This document shows positions 53,827-63,777 of a stretch of DNA of 64,000 nt, piece by piece. The DNA is from Carettochelys insculpta (taxonomy: Eukaryota > Chordata > Testudines > Carettochelyidae). The position numbers and the translations under genes were made by a program. The notes under the pieces were generated by a model. That model had not been told where the DNA came from. It saw only the letters and a program-made list of their open reading frames with translations, and did no database searches. How positions within the stretch are numbered: position 1 is the first letter of the stretch; each line of letters begins with the position of its first letter. The stretch is from positions 10,278,001 to 10,342,000 of the forward strand of contig NC_134152.1 of NCBI RefSeq assembly GCF_033958435.1, in the 5' to 3' direction.

Positions 53827-55325
53827 CTGGAGTGTAGCATCCTGATTAAGGATAGGTTTAGGTCTTTAATAATTCGTTGCAGTGGTCTGAGTTGGGGGCT
53901 GTAGGTGATGACCAATGGTGTTCTGTTCTTGGCTTTTTTGGGCCTATCTTGGAGTAGCTGGTCTGTGGATATGCGTCTGGCCCTGTCAATTTGTTTTTTC
54001 ACTTCTCCTGGTGGGTAATTCAGGTTTATGAATATTTGGTAAAGTTCTTGTAGTTTTTGGTCTCTGTCGGTTGGATCAGAGCAAATGCGATTGTACCTAC
54101 GAGCTTGACTGTAAACAAGGGATCTAGTCACATGTGCAGGATGGAAACTAGAAGGGTGTAGATAAGTATAGCGATCAGTAGGTTTTCGGTACGGTGTGGT
54201 ACTGATCAGGCCATCCTTGATTAGTACTGTAGTGTCCAGGAAATGTATCTCTTGCATGTTGTAATCGAGGCATAAATTGATGGCGGGGTGTAGATTGTTA
54301 AAGTCTCTGTGGAATTCTTCTAGAACCTCTGTACCATGGGTCCAAATCATAATGATGTCATCAATGTATCTTAAGTAGAGGAGTGGTAATAGGGGATGAG
54401 AGCTGAGGAATCGTTGTTCCAGGTCAGCCATAAATATATTAGCATATTGTGGGGCCATGCGGGTGCTCATAGCAGTTCCACTAATCTGGAGGTATAAATT
54501 GTCCCCAAAATGGAAATGATTGTGTGTGAGAACAAAGTTACAGAGGTCAGACACCAGATTGGCTGTGGTGGCAACAGGGATGGTGTTCCTGATTGCTTGT
54601 AATCCATCTTTATGTGGAATATTAGTGTACAGAGCCTCTGCATCCATTGTGGCAAGGGTGGCGTTATCAGGAACTTTTCCGATGTTTTGTAATTTCCTCA
54701 GGAAGTCGGTGGTATCTCGGATATAGCTGGGAGCGTTGGTGGCATAGGGTTTGAGGAGGGAGTCCACGTAACTGGATAGTCTGGTGGTAAGGGTGCCAAT
54801 ACCTGAAAAGATAGGGTTTCCAGATCTGTGGATTTTGGGAAGTAAATAGAATAATCCAGGGTGCAGCTCAGATGGTGTGTCTGAGTTAATGAGGTCCCAA
54901 GTAGCAGCAGGGAGTTCCTTCAGTAGTTGTTGTAATTTCCTTTGGAATTCAAAAGTGGGATCAGAGGAGAGAGGTCTGTAAAATGTGGTGTTGGAGAGTT
55001 GTCTGGCTGCCTCCTGTTCATAGTCTGACTTACTCAGGATGACAACAACACCCCCTTTGTCAGCTCGTTTGATAATAATGTCTTGGTTATTTTTGAGACT
55101 CTGGCCAGCATAACGTTCAGCATAGTTGAGACTGTGTCTCATTTGGCATTGTTTGTGTATAATGTCAGACTGAGCACGGTTGCAGAAGCACTGTATGTAA
55201 AAGTCCAGACTTTCACTATGACCCTCAGGGGGCGTCCACACAGAGTTCTTCTTCTTTTGTTGTTGGTAGGGGGGTCTGCATACTTGGCTCAATCTAATTC
55301 TTGATCTTCCCCCCGACCCCTCCAC
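53772..55325 (-). CDS. PLE reverse transcriptase (517 aa open frame)
   Basis: A full-length RT frame without internal stops. N-terminal 'IIIKRADKGGVVVILSKSDY' (about 84-103), 'PGLFYLLPKIHRSGNPIFSG' (156-175), motif A 'LATMDAEALYTNIPH' (224-238), motif B 'GTAMSTRMAPQYANIFMADL' (283-302), and motif C YIDDI (320-324; DNA 54354-54368) with both catalytic aspartates. The thumb follows with 'NMQEIHFLDTTVL' and 'YRKPTDRYTYLHPSSFHP'. PLE RTs are related to telomerase and lack the retroviral protease/integrase. The motif B glycine of 'GTAMGTRMAP' is S here. The first methionine lies at the border of the inverted repeat; the real N-terminus may have been longer. Confidence 0.9.
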   Translation of the reverse strand: MEGSGGRSRIRLSQVCRPPYQQQKKKNSVWTPPEGHSESLDFYIQCFCNRAQSDIIHKQCQMRHSLNYAERYAGQSLKNNQDIIIKRADKGGVVVILSKSDYEQEAARQLSNTTFYRPLSSDPTFEFQRKLQQLLKELPAATWDLINSDTPSELHPGLFYLLPKIHRSGNPIFSGIGTLTTRLSSYVDSLLKPYATNAPSYIRDTTDFLRKLQNIGKVPDNATLATMDAEALYTNIPHKDGLQAIRNTIPVATTANLVSDLCNFVLTHNHFHFGDNLYLQISGTAMSTRMAPQYANIFMADLEQRFLSSHPLLPLLYLRYIDDIIMIWTHGTEVLEEFHRDFNNLHPAINLCLDYNMQEIHFLDTTVLIKDGLISTTPYRKPTDRYTYLHPSSFHPAHVTRSLVYSQARRYNRICSDPTDRDQKLQELYQIFINLNYPPGEVKKQIDRARRISTDQLLQDRPKKAKNRTPLVITYSPQLRPLQRIIKDLNLSLIRMLHSRWPWVTYLLSPTDNLPTS

Positions 55326-55512
55326 TCTCTGATTTGCTCACCTTGATTATCTTTTTCTGATTTGTCCTCCTTGCTCACTGTTTTTGTTTCTCTGTGTCTT
55401 AAATATTGAGTCTGTTCTGGTCTGGCTATGGTCTGAAGAAGTGACTCTGTCCCACGAAAGCTCACCTAATAAACTATTTTGCTAAAGTGCTACTTGACTA
55501 CTTTTTGTTTTT
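55310..55512 (+). repeat. inverted copy of the PLE 3' repeat
   Basis: Reads on the plus strand from 'CCACTCTCTGATTTGCTCAC' through 'TTAAATATTGAGTCTGTTCT' to 'GTGCTACTTGACTACTTTTT' and is the reverse complement of about 53041-53251 with few mismatches. It lacks the outermost ~37 bp (TAGTAACAGAGAGTAAGCCG...) present at the other end. Confidence 0.9.
55430..55466 (+). ncRNA. hammerhead-ribozyme-like motif in PLE 5' inverted repeat
   Basis: GGT, core CTGAAGA, GAAA, AGCT, C and ACC are identical to the 53.1 kb motif. Stem II is weakened: GTGAC against CCCAC leaves three pairs. The ribozyme would be on the strand opposite to the coding strand. Confidence 0.6.
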
Positions 55513-55541
55513 TTATTTCAAAAGACAGTTGCTCATACAAT

Positions 55542-55934
55542 GGCTGTGTCTGTTCAAAAAAGGAATGCAAATGAGGGAAACTGAAAATGCAAATGAGGTA
55601 CTGATATACATATCTTGTGCATCATTTGTATAATTTCTTTTGGGAGGAGAGTCGTTTGAAAGAACAAAAGCAGTGTAGCTAGGGGGTCTTTCAAAAATAA
55701 ACTTCACCTTCAAAAGAACCTTTCTTCCTATTTTTTTCCAGGAAGAAGAGTTCTTTCAAAGATGGGGTTAATTTTCAAAAGACCCCATGTACGCTTCTTT
55801 TATATTTCAAAAGAATCTCCTCCAAAAAGACATTATGCAAATAAAGCATATGGTATGTAAATCTTGGCCATATTTTCATTTTCAATTTTCCTCATTTGCA
55901 TTCCTAAAAGAGGAATGCAAGTGTAGACACAGCC
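55542..55934. mobile_element. hairpin MITE with octamer motifs
   Basis: The left end GGCTGTGTCTGTTCAAAAAA pairs loosely with the right end GCAAGTGTAGACACAGCC. Arms contain GGAATGCAAATGAGG (left) and CCTCATTTGCATTCC (right), and the centre 'CCTTTCTTCCTATTTTTTTC / GGAAGAAGAGTTC' lies near 55735. ATGCAAAT, the POU-factor octamer, occurs at least twice per arm region. It is the same family as 63778-64000. Confidence 0.85.
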
Positions 55935-56072
55935 AAAGAGCGTTACCTACTTCAAAATCAGCTGCTTGATATGTCAAAATTATTTTGAAATAACAGTTGT
56001 GTCATGTAGATGCTCACAAAGTTATTTCAAAATAACGGTCTTTCAAAGTAACTTTGATGTGTAATCATCCCT

Positions 56073-57650
56073 GGGACTGTGGCCACACTTGGCCAAAATT
56101 TAAAATGGCCATGATGCAGAGGGAGGCTGGGAGGGTCAGTGTGGGCCATGGACACAGGCCTCATGCAGAACCTCCCGGACACTCACTTCATCCCTTCTGG
56201 CCTGGTGGCACAGGACACCAGGTGGCTCCTCGTACCCAGACCTCTGGTCCACAGCCCAGAACCTGGATGAAGATCTCCTGTCCACTCTCCACTATACTGT
56301 GGACTGCACAGCAGGCGGTAACCACCACTGGCATTTTTGGGAGGCTGACATCCAGCCTCATAAGGAGACTGTGAAACCTCCCCTTCAACTTCCCAAACGC
56401 CTGCTCAACAGAGCCCCTGACATGGTAGAGGTGGCCATTGAAATGTCCTGGGTCAGAGTTGTGTGTCCTGCATAGGGTCACATGAGCCATGGATGCAGCA
56501 GCTACGGGACATCAGCTACAATGCAGGTGCGCATCATGATGTCCTCCAGTAGGCGCTCCCGTGGCGGGGGGACATAGGTGCCCTCATCCATCCATCATCC
56601 CAGATCTGAATTCTTGGACACCCAGGTGTCATGGGCCTTTCTTGGCCACCCCACACATACGTCCAAGAAGCAGACCCTTGCATCAACCTGAGGACCGAGT
56701 GGTACCTCTTCCTGTTAAAATAGGTGCCCCAGCTGTAATCGAGGGCCCAGATTGCAATGTGGGTTCTGTCCATCACGCCCCCCCTCTTCCTTCATCCCAG
56801 GCAGGGTTCCCTTCCCCCATCCCTGTCAGGGTCCTTTTCACATTTGCCCAGCAACCCACTCGTAAGAGCGGGTCTGTGGTGTGAGCCAGTCTTACCAAAG
56901 CCAACACCGCACTGACAGTGGCCTTGCCCACCCCAAACTGATGGCCAACAGACAGGTGGCTGTCTGGGGTGGCCAGCCTCTACAGTGCTATTGCCACCCT
57001 CTTGTGCACTGGGAGCATAGGCCACATCTGTGTGTCATGGTGCTGGAGGACTGGGGTGAGCCTGTGGCAGAGCTCCTCAAATGTCCATCTGGTCATTCAG
57101 AAGTTTCCCAGCCTCCACTCACCATCCCAGCTCCCCAGCATTAGCCAGTTCCACCATTTGGTGCTGGCAGTGAAGGCCCATTGGTGCTGGATCACGGCGG
57201 GCCAGGGCAAGGCAGCAGGGCCCAGCCCCATGCCCATATGATCAGCCCTGGTGTGCGGCTGAAACACAACAGCAAGCAGCATGGCCAACAGGCTGGGTGC
57301 AGCAGTGAAGAGACCCTCCTGGGAGAGCAGCTGGTCAGGCATGTTGTCCATGTCTGCTCCCTCGCATGCAGTCTGCCCTGCTGTGTGCAGCCTGGCAGCC
57401 CTGAGCACATGCAGGGTTGGGGGTGCTCGGAGGGGCCCTTTAAGGGAGTGGCTGGTTGCAAGCCTGGAACATCTAGTCAGCCATACGACCCCTGGAGACT
57501 TCATTTCCTGGCCTTTTATTTCAAAGCAGGGGCTATTGGTTTGTGGAGGCTTCCCTTCAAAGTACTGGGACCCTACTTTGAAGGAATGGCAGGCAGCTTT
57601 TTGTGTGTAGACGCTCAACTTCAAAGTTGCTTTGTAGTGTAGACATAGCC
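56073..57650 (-). mobile_element. HARBI1-like Harbinger element, about 1.58 kb, minus strand
   Basis: The right end reads, on the complement, GGCTATGTCTACACTACAAA; the left end GGGACTGTGGCCACACTTGG is a diverged partner. The interior encodes a decayed HARBI1-like transposase on the minus strand. Its size, less than half of a complete PIF/Harbinger element, and lack of a Myb gene show it is a deletion derivative. It adjoins the right end of the interrupted MITE, closing a stack of five elements. Confidence 0.75.
56180..57470 (-). pseudogene. HARBI1-like: HARBI1-like transposase, degraded
   Basis: From 57110 downwards the complement reads 'MTRWTFEELCHRLTPVLQHH', 'DTQMWPMLPVHKRVAIAL', 'ATPDSHLSVGHQFGVGKATV' (helix-turn-helix-like region), then 'DRTHIAIWA' (first DDE block), 'DARVCFLDVCVGWPRKAHDT' (second block), 'LLHPWLM.PYAGHTT', and 'SVEQAFGKLKGRFHSLLMRL' with the final catalytic glutamate, followed by 'PVVVTACCAVHSIVE'. 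All three acidic positions can be located, but stops and frameshifts are frequent, many of them TGG/CGA decay consistent with CpG methylation. Upstream, 57120-57470 encodes an alanine/leucine-rich N-terminus usual for the reptile family. Confidence 0.8.
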
Positions 57651-58540
57651 TTATAATCAAATCTATGTACAGCAAAATTAGTGCTAAGCTTTATATTATA
57701 CCATATTAAAATGTGTATGGCAGTTTCATAAAGAGTTCCTTATCCCAGTGAAATTACTGGGTGGAGTAAACTTTTGTCCTGAGGTGTGTTAGTCAATTAC
57801 CTAGATCAACAAATCAGGCTGATGCATAGGCTGCTAAAAATATTCTCATAACCAGTCATGATCCACTTGTATTTACATGACGATGGTAGAACAAACCAGA
57901 ATAAAATCATTGTCTATCCAAATAATACGATTATTAACAAGTATACGTGGCTTCAGTGCTGTACAAGCTAATTGTCTAATCAGTCTTCACAATATTATCA
58001 TACTCATTATACACTTAGGGAATTAAGTGATGTGCCAGTTCCCTCACTCACTCACACAGCAAGTCAATGATAGCGCTTCCATCTCCTTAACCTGTGAATT
58101 CTCTGGATGGTGTCGCAGCATCTCTTAATAAATTCCCATTATTCTGTTGAGATATTCCGGCAGTTTAATCATGCTCTCCTAATTTGACTATCCATGTTGC
58201 AATATCCTACCTGAAGACCCAAAATAATTGTTCATGTTAATTAGAGCTGTGGGAATCTGTGTGGTGTTTACTGCTTTTTCCACAAAGGGAGATTGCAGTT
58301 TTCAAAGAACAGGTGCAGTTACTAGTTATGGTGGCTACAAGGAGAGAGACACAAATTCAAGTCATTCTGATAGTCTGTTTCCTTCAGATTCGTAAGAAAG
58401 GTGCAAGCTTTTAGTCTTTGTTTTCATGCTAATCTGGAATTAACAGATCAAGTTGCAAATGCTGTTCTCTTCCTTCCCTAAACAGATGAGCTGAATTGCG
58501 TGGTACCTGCTTTGCTGGTTCAAAGCAGAGCCCAATAGCT
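57651..58540. other. 0.9 kb without a recognisable gene
   Basis: AT-rich, single-copy-looking sequence. Confidence 0.4.
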
Positions 58541-58690
58541 ACAGGTTGAACCTCTCTCGTCTGGCAACCTCGAGACCTGACCGGTGCCAGATAAGAGAAT
58601 TTGCTGGACCATGGGAGGTTAATATTTTCTAGCACATTACCAACATAGCACAGAACACTAAGAACCGGCACTAGGCACATTGCTATTCTT
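58541..58690 (+). repeat. unidentified interspersed repeat
   Basis: 'GGTTGAACCTCTCTCGTCTG', then 'GACCTGACCGGTGCCAGATA' and 'TTTGCTGGACCATGGGAGGT' form a compact block with internal complementarity (TCTGGCAACC versus GGTGCCAGA). I recall such blocks as frequent in turtle DNA but cannot name the family. Confidence 0.4.
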
Positions 58691-61600
58691 AATGCACTAG
58701 CTCAAGCAGACCCAGCATGTGTTTGTCTTCTCCTGCTGGGGATGTAGACAGGCTCCTGCTGGATATGTAGACATACCCTAAGGCACACAACTTCTCAAGC
58801 TTTTCCCACCAAACATGGGGGCTAGAAATCAACTCTTTTTTAACAAATAAAAATGGCGATTTTCCTGCAGTGTCTACCTCCAGCACTGGGAGCTTTGCAA
58901 AACTGCACTACATGTCGCAAGACCTGTGATATGATTGTAAGTGTTTTCATCACCATCTGTTGTGCCAGGCTGGTGGTCAATGGCTATCCAGCTTAGCTCT
59001 GTGTCAATGCCCCTTTGAGGTTCAGTCTCCATTTGTAGATTATTGAGGAACAGGTTTACCTGACCTCTGTGTGGTTGTCTGAGGGTGGGGGAAGGCAATA
59101 AGAAGCCATGCCATCTCTCCTTGAATGACTCTCAGAAAGGGTAAGTCCAATTGAAGTCCCCACCTTCTGTTCACTCACCACTCCCACGGACCAGGTGTAG
59201 CCTAATGGAAGGAGGGAGGAGCAGGGAGAGGTGGAGATCAGAGGTATGGCTCTGTTCCCCTTGGACAGAGGCTATGTGACTGTGCTTCCCCTCTGTGCAG
59301 GTATAGGTAGCCTGTCACAGTGGAAGCGGGGAAGGACTGCTGGCTCCACTGCGGTTTGTGAGCTCTCCCCAAACACTGAAGAGAGCTTACTTAGACAGAT
59401 TGCTTCCAAGTGGTGGCACATGATGGCTCCCACTGACCCTCAACAGAGGTTTACCTTTGAATGGCACAGTCAAGTCCCCACTTTAGAATCTAGAGAAAGA
59501 AGTCTTCTGCCTGAAACCCGATGTCACCTCCGATATGGAGATTAGCGTCACTGTTAAATTTAAAATCTAATATTCCATCCAGTTTAAACCATCTGAGACC
59601 CACTATTGTCATGACACTCGTGCAGAACCAGACCGGCTAACTGTTGAATATCTTTATTTTCTATTGTGAGTAATGATGATGAGAACACTGGTGGATGAGG
59701 CCCATGTTAAATAATAGTGAACTTATTGTACTGTGCACAGAGAATTTTTTCTACATTATCTTTTGTTCCGGATTTTGCAACGTTTGTTTTCAGAACAAGA
59801 ATTTAAGAGAAAAATTTTAAAGCATCATCCTGTAATTTTCAAATTAAACCTGTTTCATTTAGCACCATTGCCAACAAGAAAACCAAGAAAGAAAGTAAAT
59901 TGCAGCAGAGATACATTTACAAACACATACTTAGAGGCTTTCCCAGAGTGTGGTGTATTTAAACTGTCCTCTGAAAAATTACATTATCTTGTTTTCAGTT
60001 GGTACAATGTATACTTCACAGAAAACATCTTGTTTATGCCACATTTTGGTCTATAAAGAATTATAGGTAATGTTTTTAAAGAAAAATCTATGTCCCTGAC
60101 ATTAAAAGGTATAGTGGTGTTTTCTGGAGTTTTATCAGGGAATTAAGTATAGAGCTCACTGTATAAGAGAGATTTTGAAACAAGCAAATGTTACTTGCTG
60201 TGATAGTCTATACCCTGTATCCCCCAAATTCCTCATTTGTGTATAACTATAATTTTGCCTCTAAAGAATGTCATATGAGATACTAGGGGAAAGGTTAGCT
60301 GTTGAAAGACATTTCCTTACCTATCTCTCTCTCTCTCTCTATCAATCTCTCTCTACTATCTACCTCTAGAGAAGGATAGATAGATAGATAGATATAATTA
60401 ATGCATATGAAGTTATGAGAATTATGTTCTATGGTTTTAACTAAAACATAACTATAAGTTGATGATTCAGACCGATATTAGCTCCCCAGTGACAACAGCA
60501 AGCAAAGTAACCAACATGTGGGTGGGGTGTGAAAAACCCATCAAGGATCATTATCTAGCGAGGGGGCTATAATTCAGTGCTTCACCTGCACGATGCAACC
60601 CCATGGAATTTGCTCGGTCTGCCCTGGAGATTCAGCACAGCCCCCAGACAGACCTGGACTTGTGCTCCCCTAGCACATTGGGCTGAGGATATAAAACAAA
60701 ACACAGTGACCTCATCCTCAGACTTTCTCCTTCACTCACCTATGCTGCAAGTAACAAGGACAGTGAAGATGGGAGGCTCCAACTGAGGAGGCTGGACTGG
60801 ATTTTGAAGGTGAAATCAGTATGCTTTGAACTGTAGTATCCAACAGGGTAAGGGAAAAGTGCTTTATCTAAATCTTAGTTTCCCAAATGGGGGGGTGCCC
60901 CCCCAGGGATGTGCGAAAAAATTCCAAGGGGGCCCAAGGTGATTCAACCCCTTCCACTGGTCAATCCCTTCCACCCCAAGAAAGAGACTGCGCTGGTGTT
61001 ACCTCCTGCACAAATGGAGGTAGGGTGGGGGGAAGTCCCACAGCTGCATGCCAGAGCCGGCATCTCAGGAAACGCATGCACTGCTTCCCCTCCCCAAACA
61101 GCCCACACGTTTCCTAAGAAGCTGAGTCTGTTGCCTGCTGGTGACGTCCTTATGCCTGCTGCCTTCCTGCATTGGGGATACAGGGGTAAGAGGCTGTGTG
61201 CCCAGACACCCACAAGTACCCTGCCCCCTGCCCAGGCCCCCTTGTGTGCCCTGCCCAGGGCTCCACCAGCATCCTGCTCCCACTTCTTACTGGCTGGCCA
61301 GAAACCTACCCCCAGCTTGCTCCTGTACCATGTTTTCCACCCAGATTCTGCACCTCTTCCCTATCCCACTCACTAGCAGCACTGTTCCACACACTGGAAC
61401 CCCTCATTTTTGGCCCCACATCAGAATGCGGACAGAAAAATTCCACTAACTCTGGAACCCCAGCAGAATTAATCTGGCCTGAGGGCTTGAACCTCAGTCT
61501 TACCTACCCACCCCCACACATGGGGCTGGGGTGCCAGCAAAGGGAGAGGCCTCAGTTGGGGACACATCAGGGACACTGAGGGGGGTGGTGGTGCTTGCAG

Positions 61601-62164
61601 GCTTTTTTGTTTTTCTTTTTATTACAGTCCCCATAAATAAAGACCTTTTTTTTTTTGGTCTTTCAACATATAGGGGTACCGGTTCGGTCAGTGATATTAT
61701 TTCTGTGAAGTCATATACATCTGCATATGTGCGTCTTTAGTGCATGGCGCTAGCTTGGTGCTAGAAATATAGGCTGGTGCCTACTTAATAAGCACCATAG
61801 CCTGTAAAGTAACTTCCTGTATTTCACTGTCCAGTGACCCTGCTACAAAGACAGGCAGTTCCCACAAATGTTTCTATAAATAATCTGGTCCAGATTTGTC
61901 TGTCTTCATAAACCAAAAGAACACAGAAAAATATCTCTACTCTCCCAATTTGTCTGCTGAGTTGGCCTCCATTAGCAGATGTAGTCTGATTCCTTGTTTT
62001 ATTGTTACATTTGTGAAAATCAAAAATAACTCCATGGGAACCAGTAGAAACACACTGCTATAATTAGAAAGACAATTGGTCCACATAGCTCCACAGAAGC
62101 CTGTAGGATCATTCTATCAATATCAACAAAGTTTAACAAGTTAGATTCTTTTCCTTGTACTCTT
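58691..62164. other. 3.5 kb without a recognisable gene
   Basis: A short MITE-end-like word TATGTAGACATACCCTAAG sits at 58761-58779. CT and GATA microsatellites lie at 60323-60395. 60880-61560 is GC-rich with several overlapping frames on both strands that are proline-rich and match nothing known; the GGGGGGGTGCCCCCCCAGGG palindrome at 60889 suggests an unidentified repeat start. The remainder is AT-rich. Confidence 0.4.
60323..60395. repeat. (CT)n and (GATA)n microsatellites
   Basis: CT runs at 60323-60353, interrupted by ATCAAT, then after 20 bp five GATA units at 60375-60395. Confidence 0.9.
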
Positions 62165-62500
62165 GGGCTACGTCTACACTTGTCCCCTTCACGGGGTGAT
62201 GCGAGATAACTAACAAAGTGCTATGGGGCATATGCAACATTTCATTAGGCTAATTCTCCCCTGCGGCAACTTCGAGGTGTCAGACTTCGGAGCGCTGGCA
62301 TGCCGTGTACCTGGCAGTACTTTGAAGTGCCTGTGGCTACACAGTATGATGGCACATCAAAGTTTGACATTTTGAAGTTGCTGCAGGGGAGAATTAGCCT
62401 AAAGAAGTGATGCACATGCATCACAGCGCTTCGTTAGTAATCACCCATCAGCCTGATTACCACGTCCCCGTTGAAGTACGGGGCAAGCGTAGACATAGTC
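62165..62500. mobile_element. hairpin MITE
   Basis: The left end GGGCTACGTCTACACTTGTC pairs with the right end GGGGCAAGCGTAGACATAGTC. Inner arms: 'GGCTAATTCTCCCCTGCGGC' versus 'TTGCTGCAGGGGAGAATTAG', and 'AACTTCGAGGTGTCAGACTT' versus 'AAAGTTTGACATTTTGAAGTT', with the centre near 62320. Its subfamily differs from the 'CTCATTAGCAT' hairpins. Confidence 0.85.
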
Positions 62501-63777
62501 TTGAAGAAAGTACCTTGAAGGAAATTTCCTGGTTCTCTCATCAACTTTTATATCTCCATAGGCATGTTGGTTACATTTATTCAACTTCTATAAAACCCTG
62601 TGAGGATGATCAGCCAAAAGTGATGAAGTGAGTAGAACTCTTTGTAATTTAGTAATACACTAGAAGGAAGCTATGGGGACTCTCCAGTTTTTTCGATGCT
62701 CACAACATGACGGCTGTGATTAAAGCCAGTCACAGTTACTAAACCAGAATTTCTTACACATGGGTCCTCCAATCAAAATAAGCTTTTGCTTGGGGCTTGA
62801 ATGTAAAGTTTAAAATAAATATCACATTTCCTGCCAAGGCTATCAAAACATCCTCATGCTTCACTTGTAATGACCTCACCCTTATGTGAAATCATTACCG
62901 TCAAGCAAAGCGATACCAGGAAAGGACTCCTCTGGCAGAAAAGCAGTGAACAGAATGAGTAGGAAAATGTGGACTCAGAGCCATATGTTGCACTTCTGAA
63001 TCGAAAAGCAAGTTTCAGCTTTCCTAAAATTATCTAATGTAGCCAAGAGTAGCAGTAAGAACTATAACTTGAAGACATGGGCCATTTGTTAACTAATTTT
63101 AAGTGTCTGTAGAAAGTGCAAAAAAAAAAAAGAGAGAGAGAGAGAGTATTCCTCAGTAATTCATAATCTAACTTTGTTTAGGCATAACGTATTTGAAAAA
63201 CCTGAACTTGTGCAGGATGCTACAAACATTGGTGGTGTGCATGTATTTTTAATACTTATGGTTTATATCTTGATTTGTAGTAATTGCATCCATCATTATC
63301 ATACATCAAAAGGGAAAGCAAAGCCTGCCATCTTTGAGACTCTTAGCATCTTGGAAGTGTTGGAATGTCTTTAATTATATTTTCATTAAACACATCCTCA
63401 CTGGTTGCTATTGTAGCTACTCTTTAAGTGAGTCACTAGAAAAAGAATTGAAGAGATCATTTTTAATTAGGTAATTTGTTCATCCGCTTGCCAGTGCAGG
63501 ACCTTTTCCTATAGTAAATACTGATTGCTTTCTCCAAAATTGCCAACCGTCAGTAAATTCATGGACAGTTAGTATGGAAGAGCTAAAATAGGACCTATCT
63601 GTAAAATCCATAAAAACACATTAAGATGTTTGTAAAAAACCACCAAACTTGGCAATGGAGCTGAGGAGCACATCTCTGTTTGGTCCCAGGGTGAGCTCTG
63701 CACCACAGGGCAGCTCCAAGAGTCTACAGTTCCTGGGGCAGAAGTGGAGAGGGGAATTCTCCTGATAGGGTTTCCCT
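62501..63777. other. 1.3 kb without a recognisable gene
   Basis: AT-rich. An A-run followed by (AG)n lies at 63120-63146. No gene or repeat family recognised. Confidence 0.4.

Larger units (their letters stand above)
53004..55512 (-). mobile_element. Penelope-like element, nearly complete, with inverted end repeats
   Basis: The 2509 bp element is flanked by an exact 11 bp duplication TTATTTCAAAA (52993-53003 and 55513-55523), so its borders are secure. It encodes RT and GIY-YIG endonuclease on the minus strand. A segment of ~205 bp at about 53041-53251, on the 3' side of the coding strand, recurs in inverted orientation at about 55310-55512 on the 5' side with high identity. Both contain a hammerhead-like motif. 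Complex end repeats, direct or inverted, are characteristic of PLEs. With one frameshift and one altered YIG it is the youngest element here. Confidence 0.95.
52365..56072. mobile_element. MITE of the 'GAAATAGCTTATTT' family, interrupted three times
   Basis: Pieces at 52365-52493, 52932-53003, 55513-55541 and 55935-56072 together read as one copy: 'GAAATAGCTTATTTCAAAAT', 'CTATTTTGAAATACTTATTT', 'TTATTTTGAAATAACAG' and a right end near 56070. A hairpin MITE, a 2.5 kb PLE and another hairpin MITE interrupt it. Confidence 0.7.

Noticed and set aside
53772..55325. The 517-codon RT as an endogenous retrovirus pol
   Set aside because: No protease, RNase H or integrase. The motif order (ADKGG, TMDxEALYTNIPH, GTAM.TRMAP, YIDDI) plus a GIY-YIG domain identifies a Penelope-like element.
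60880..61580. Overlapping 90-155 codon frames on both strands as a gene
   Set aside because: High GC with few stop codons produces such frames. They are proline-rich in every phase and no domain is visible.
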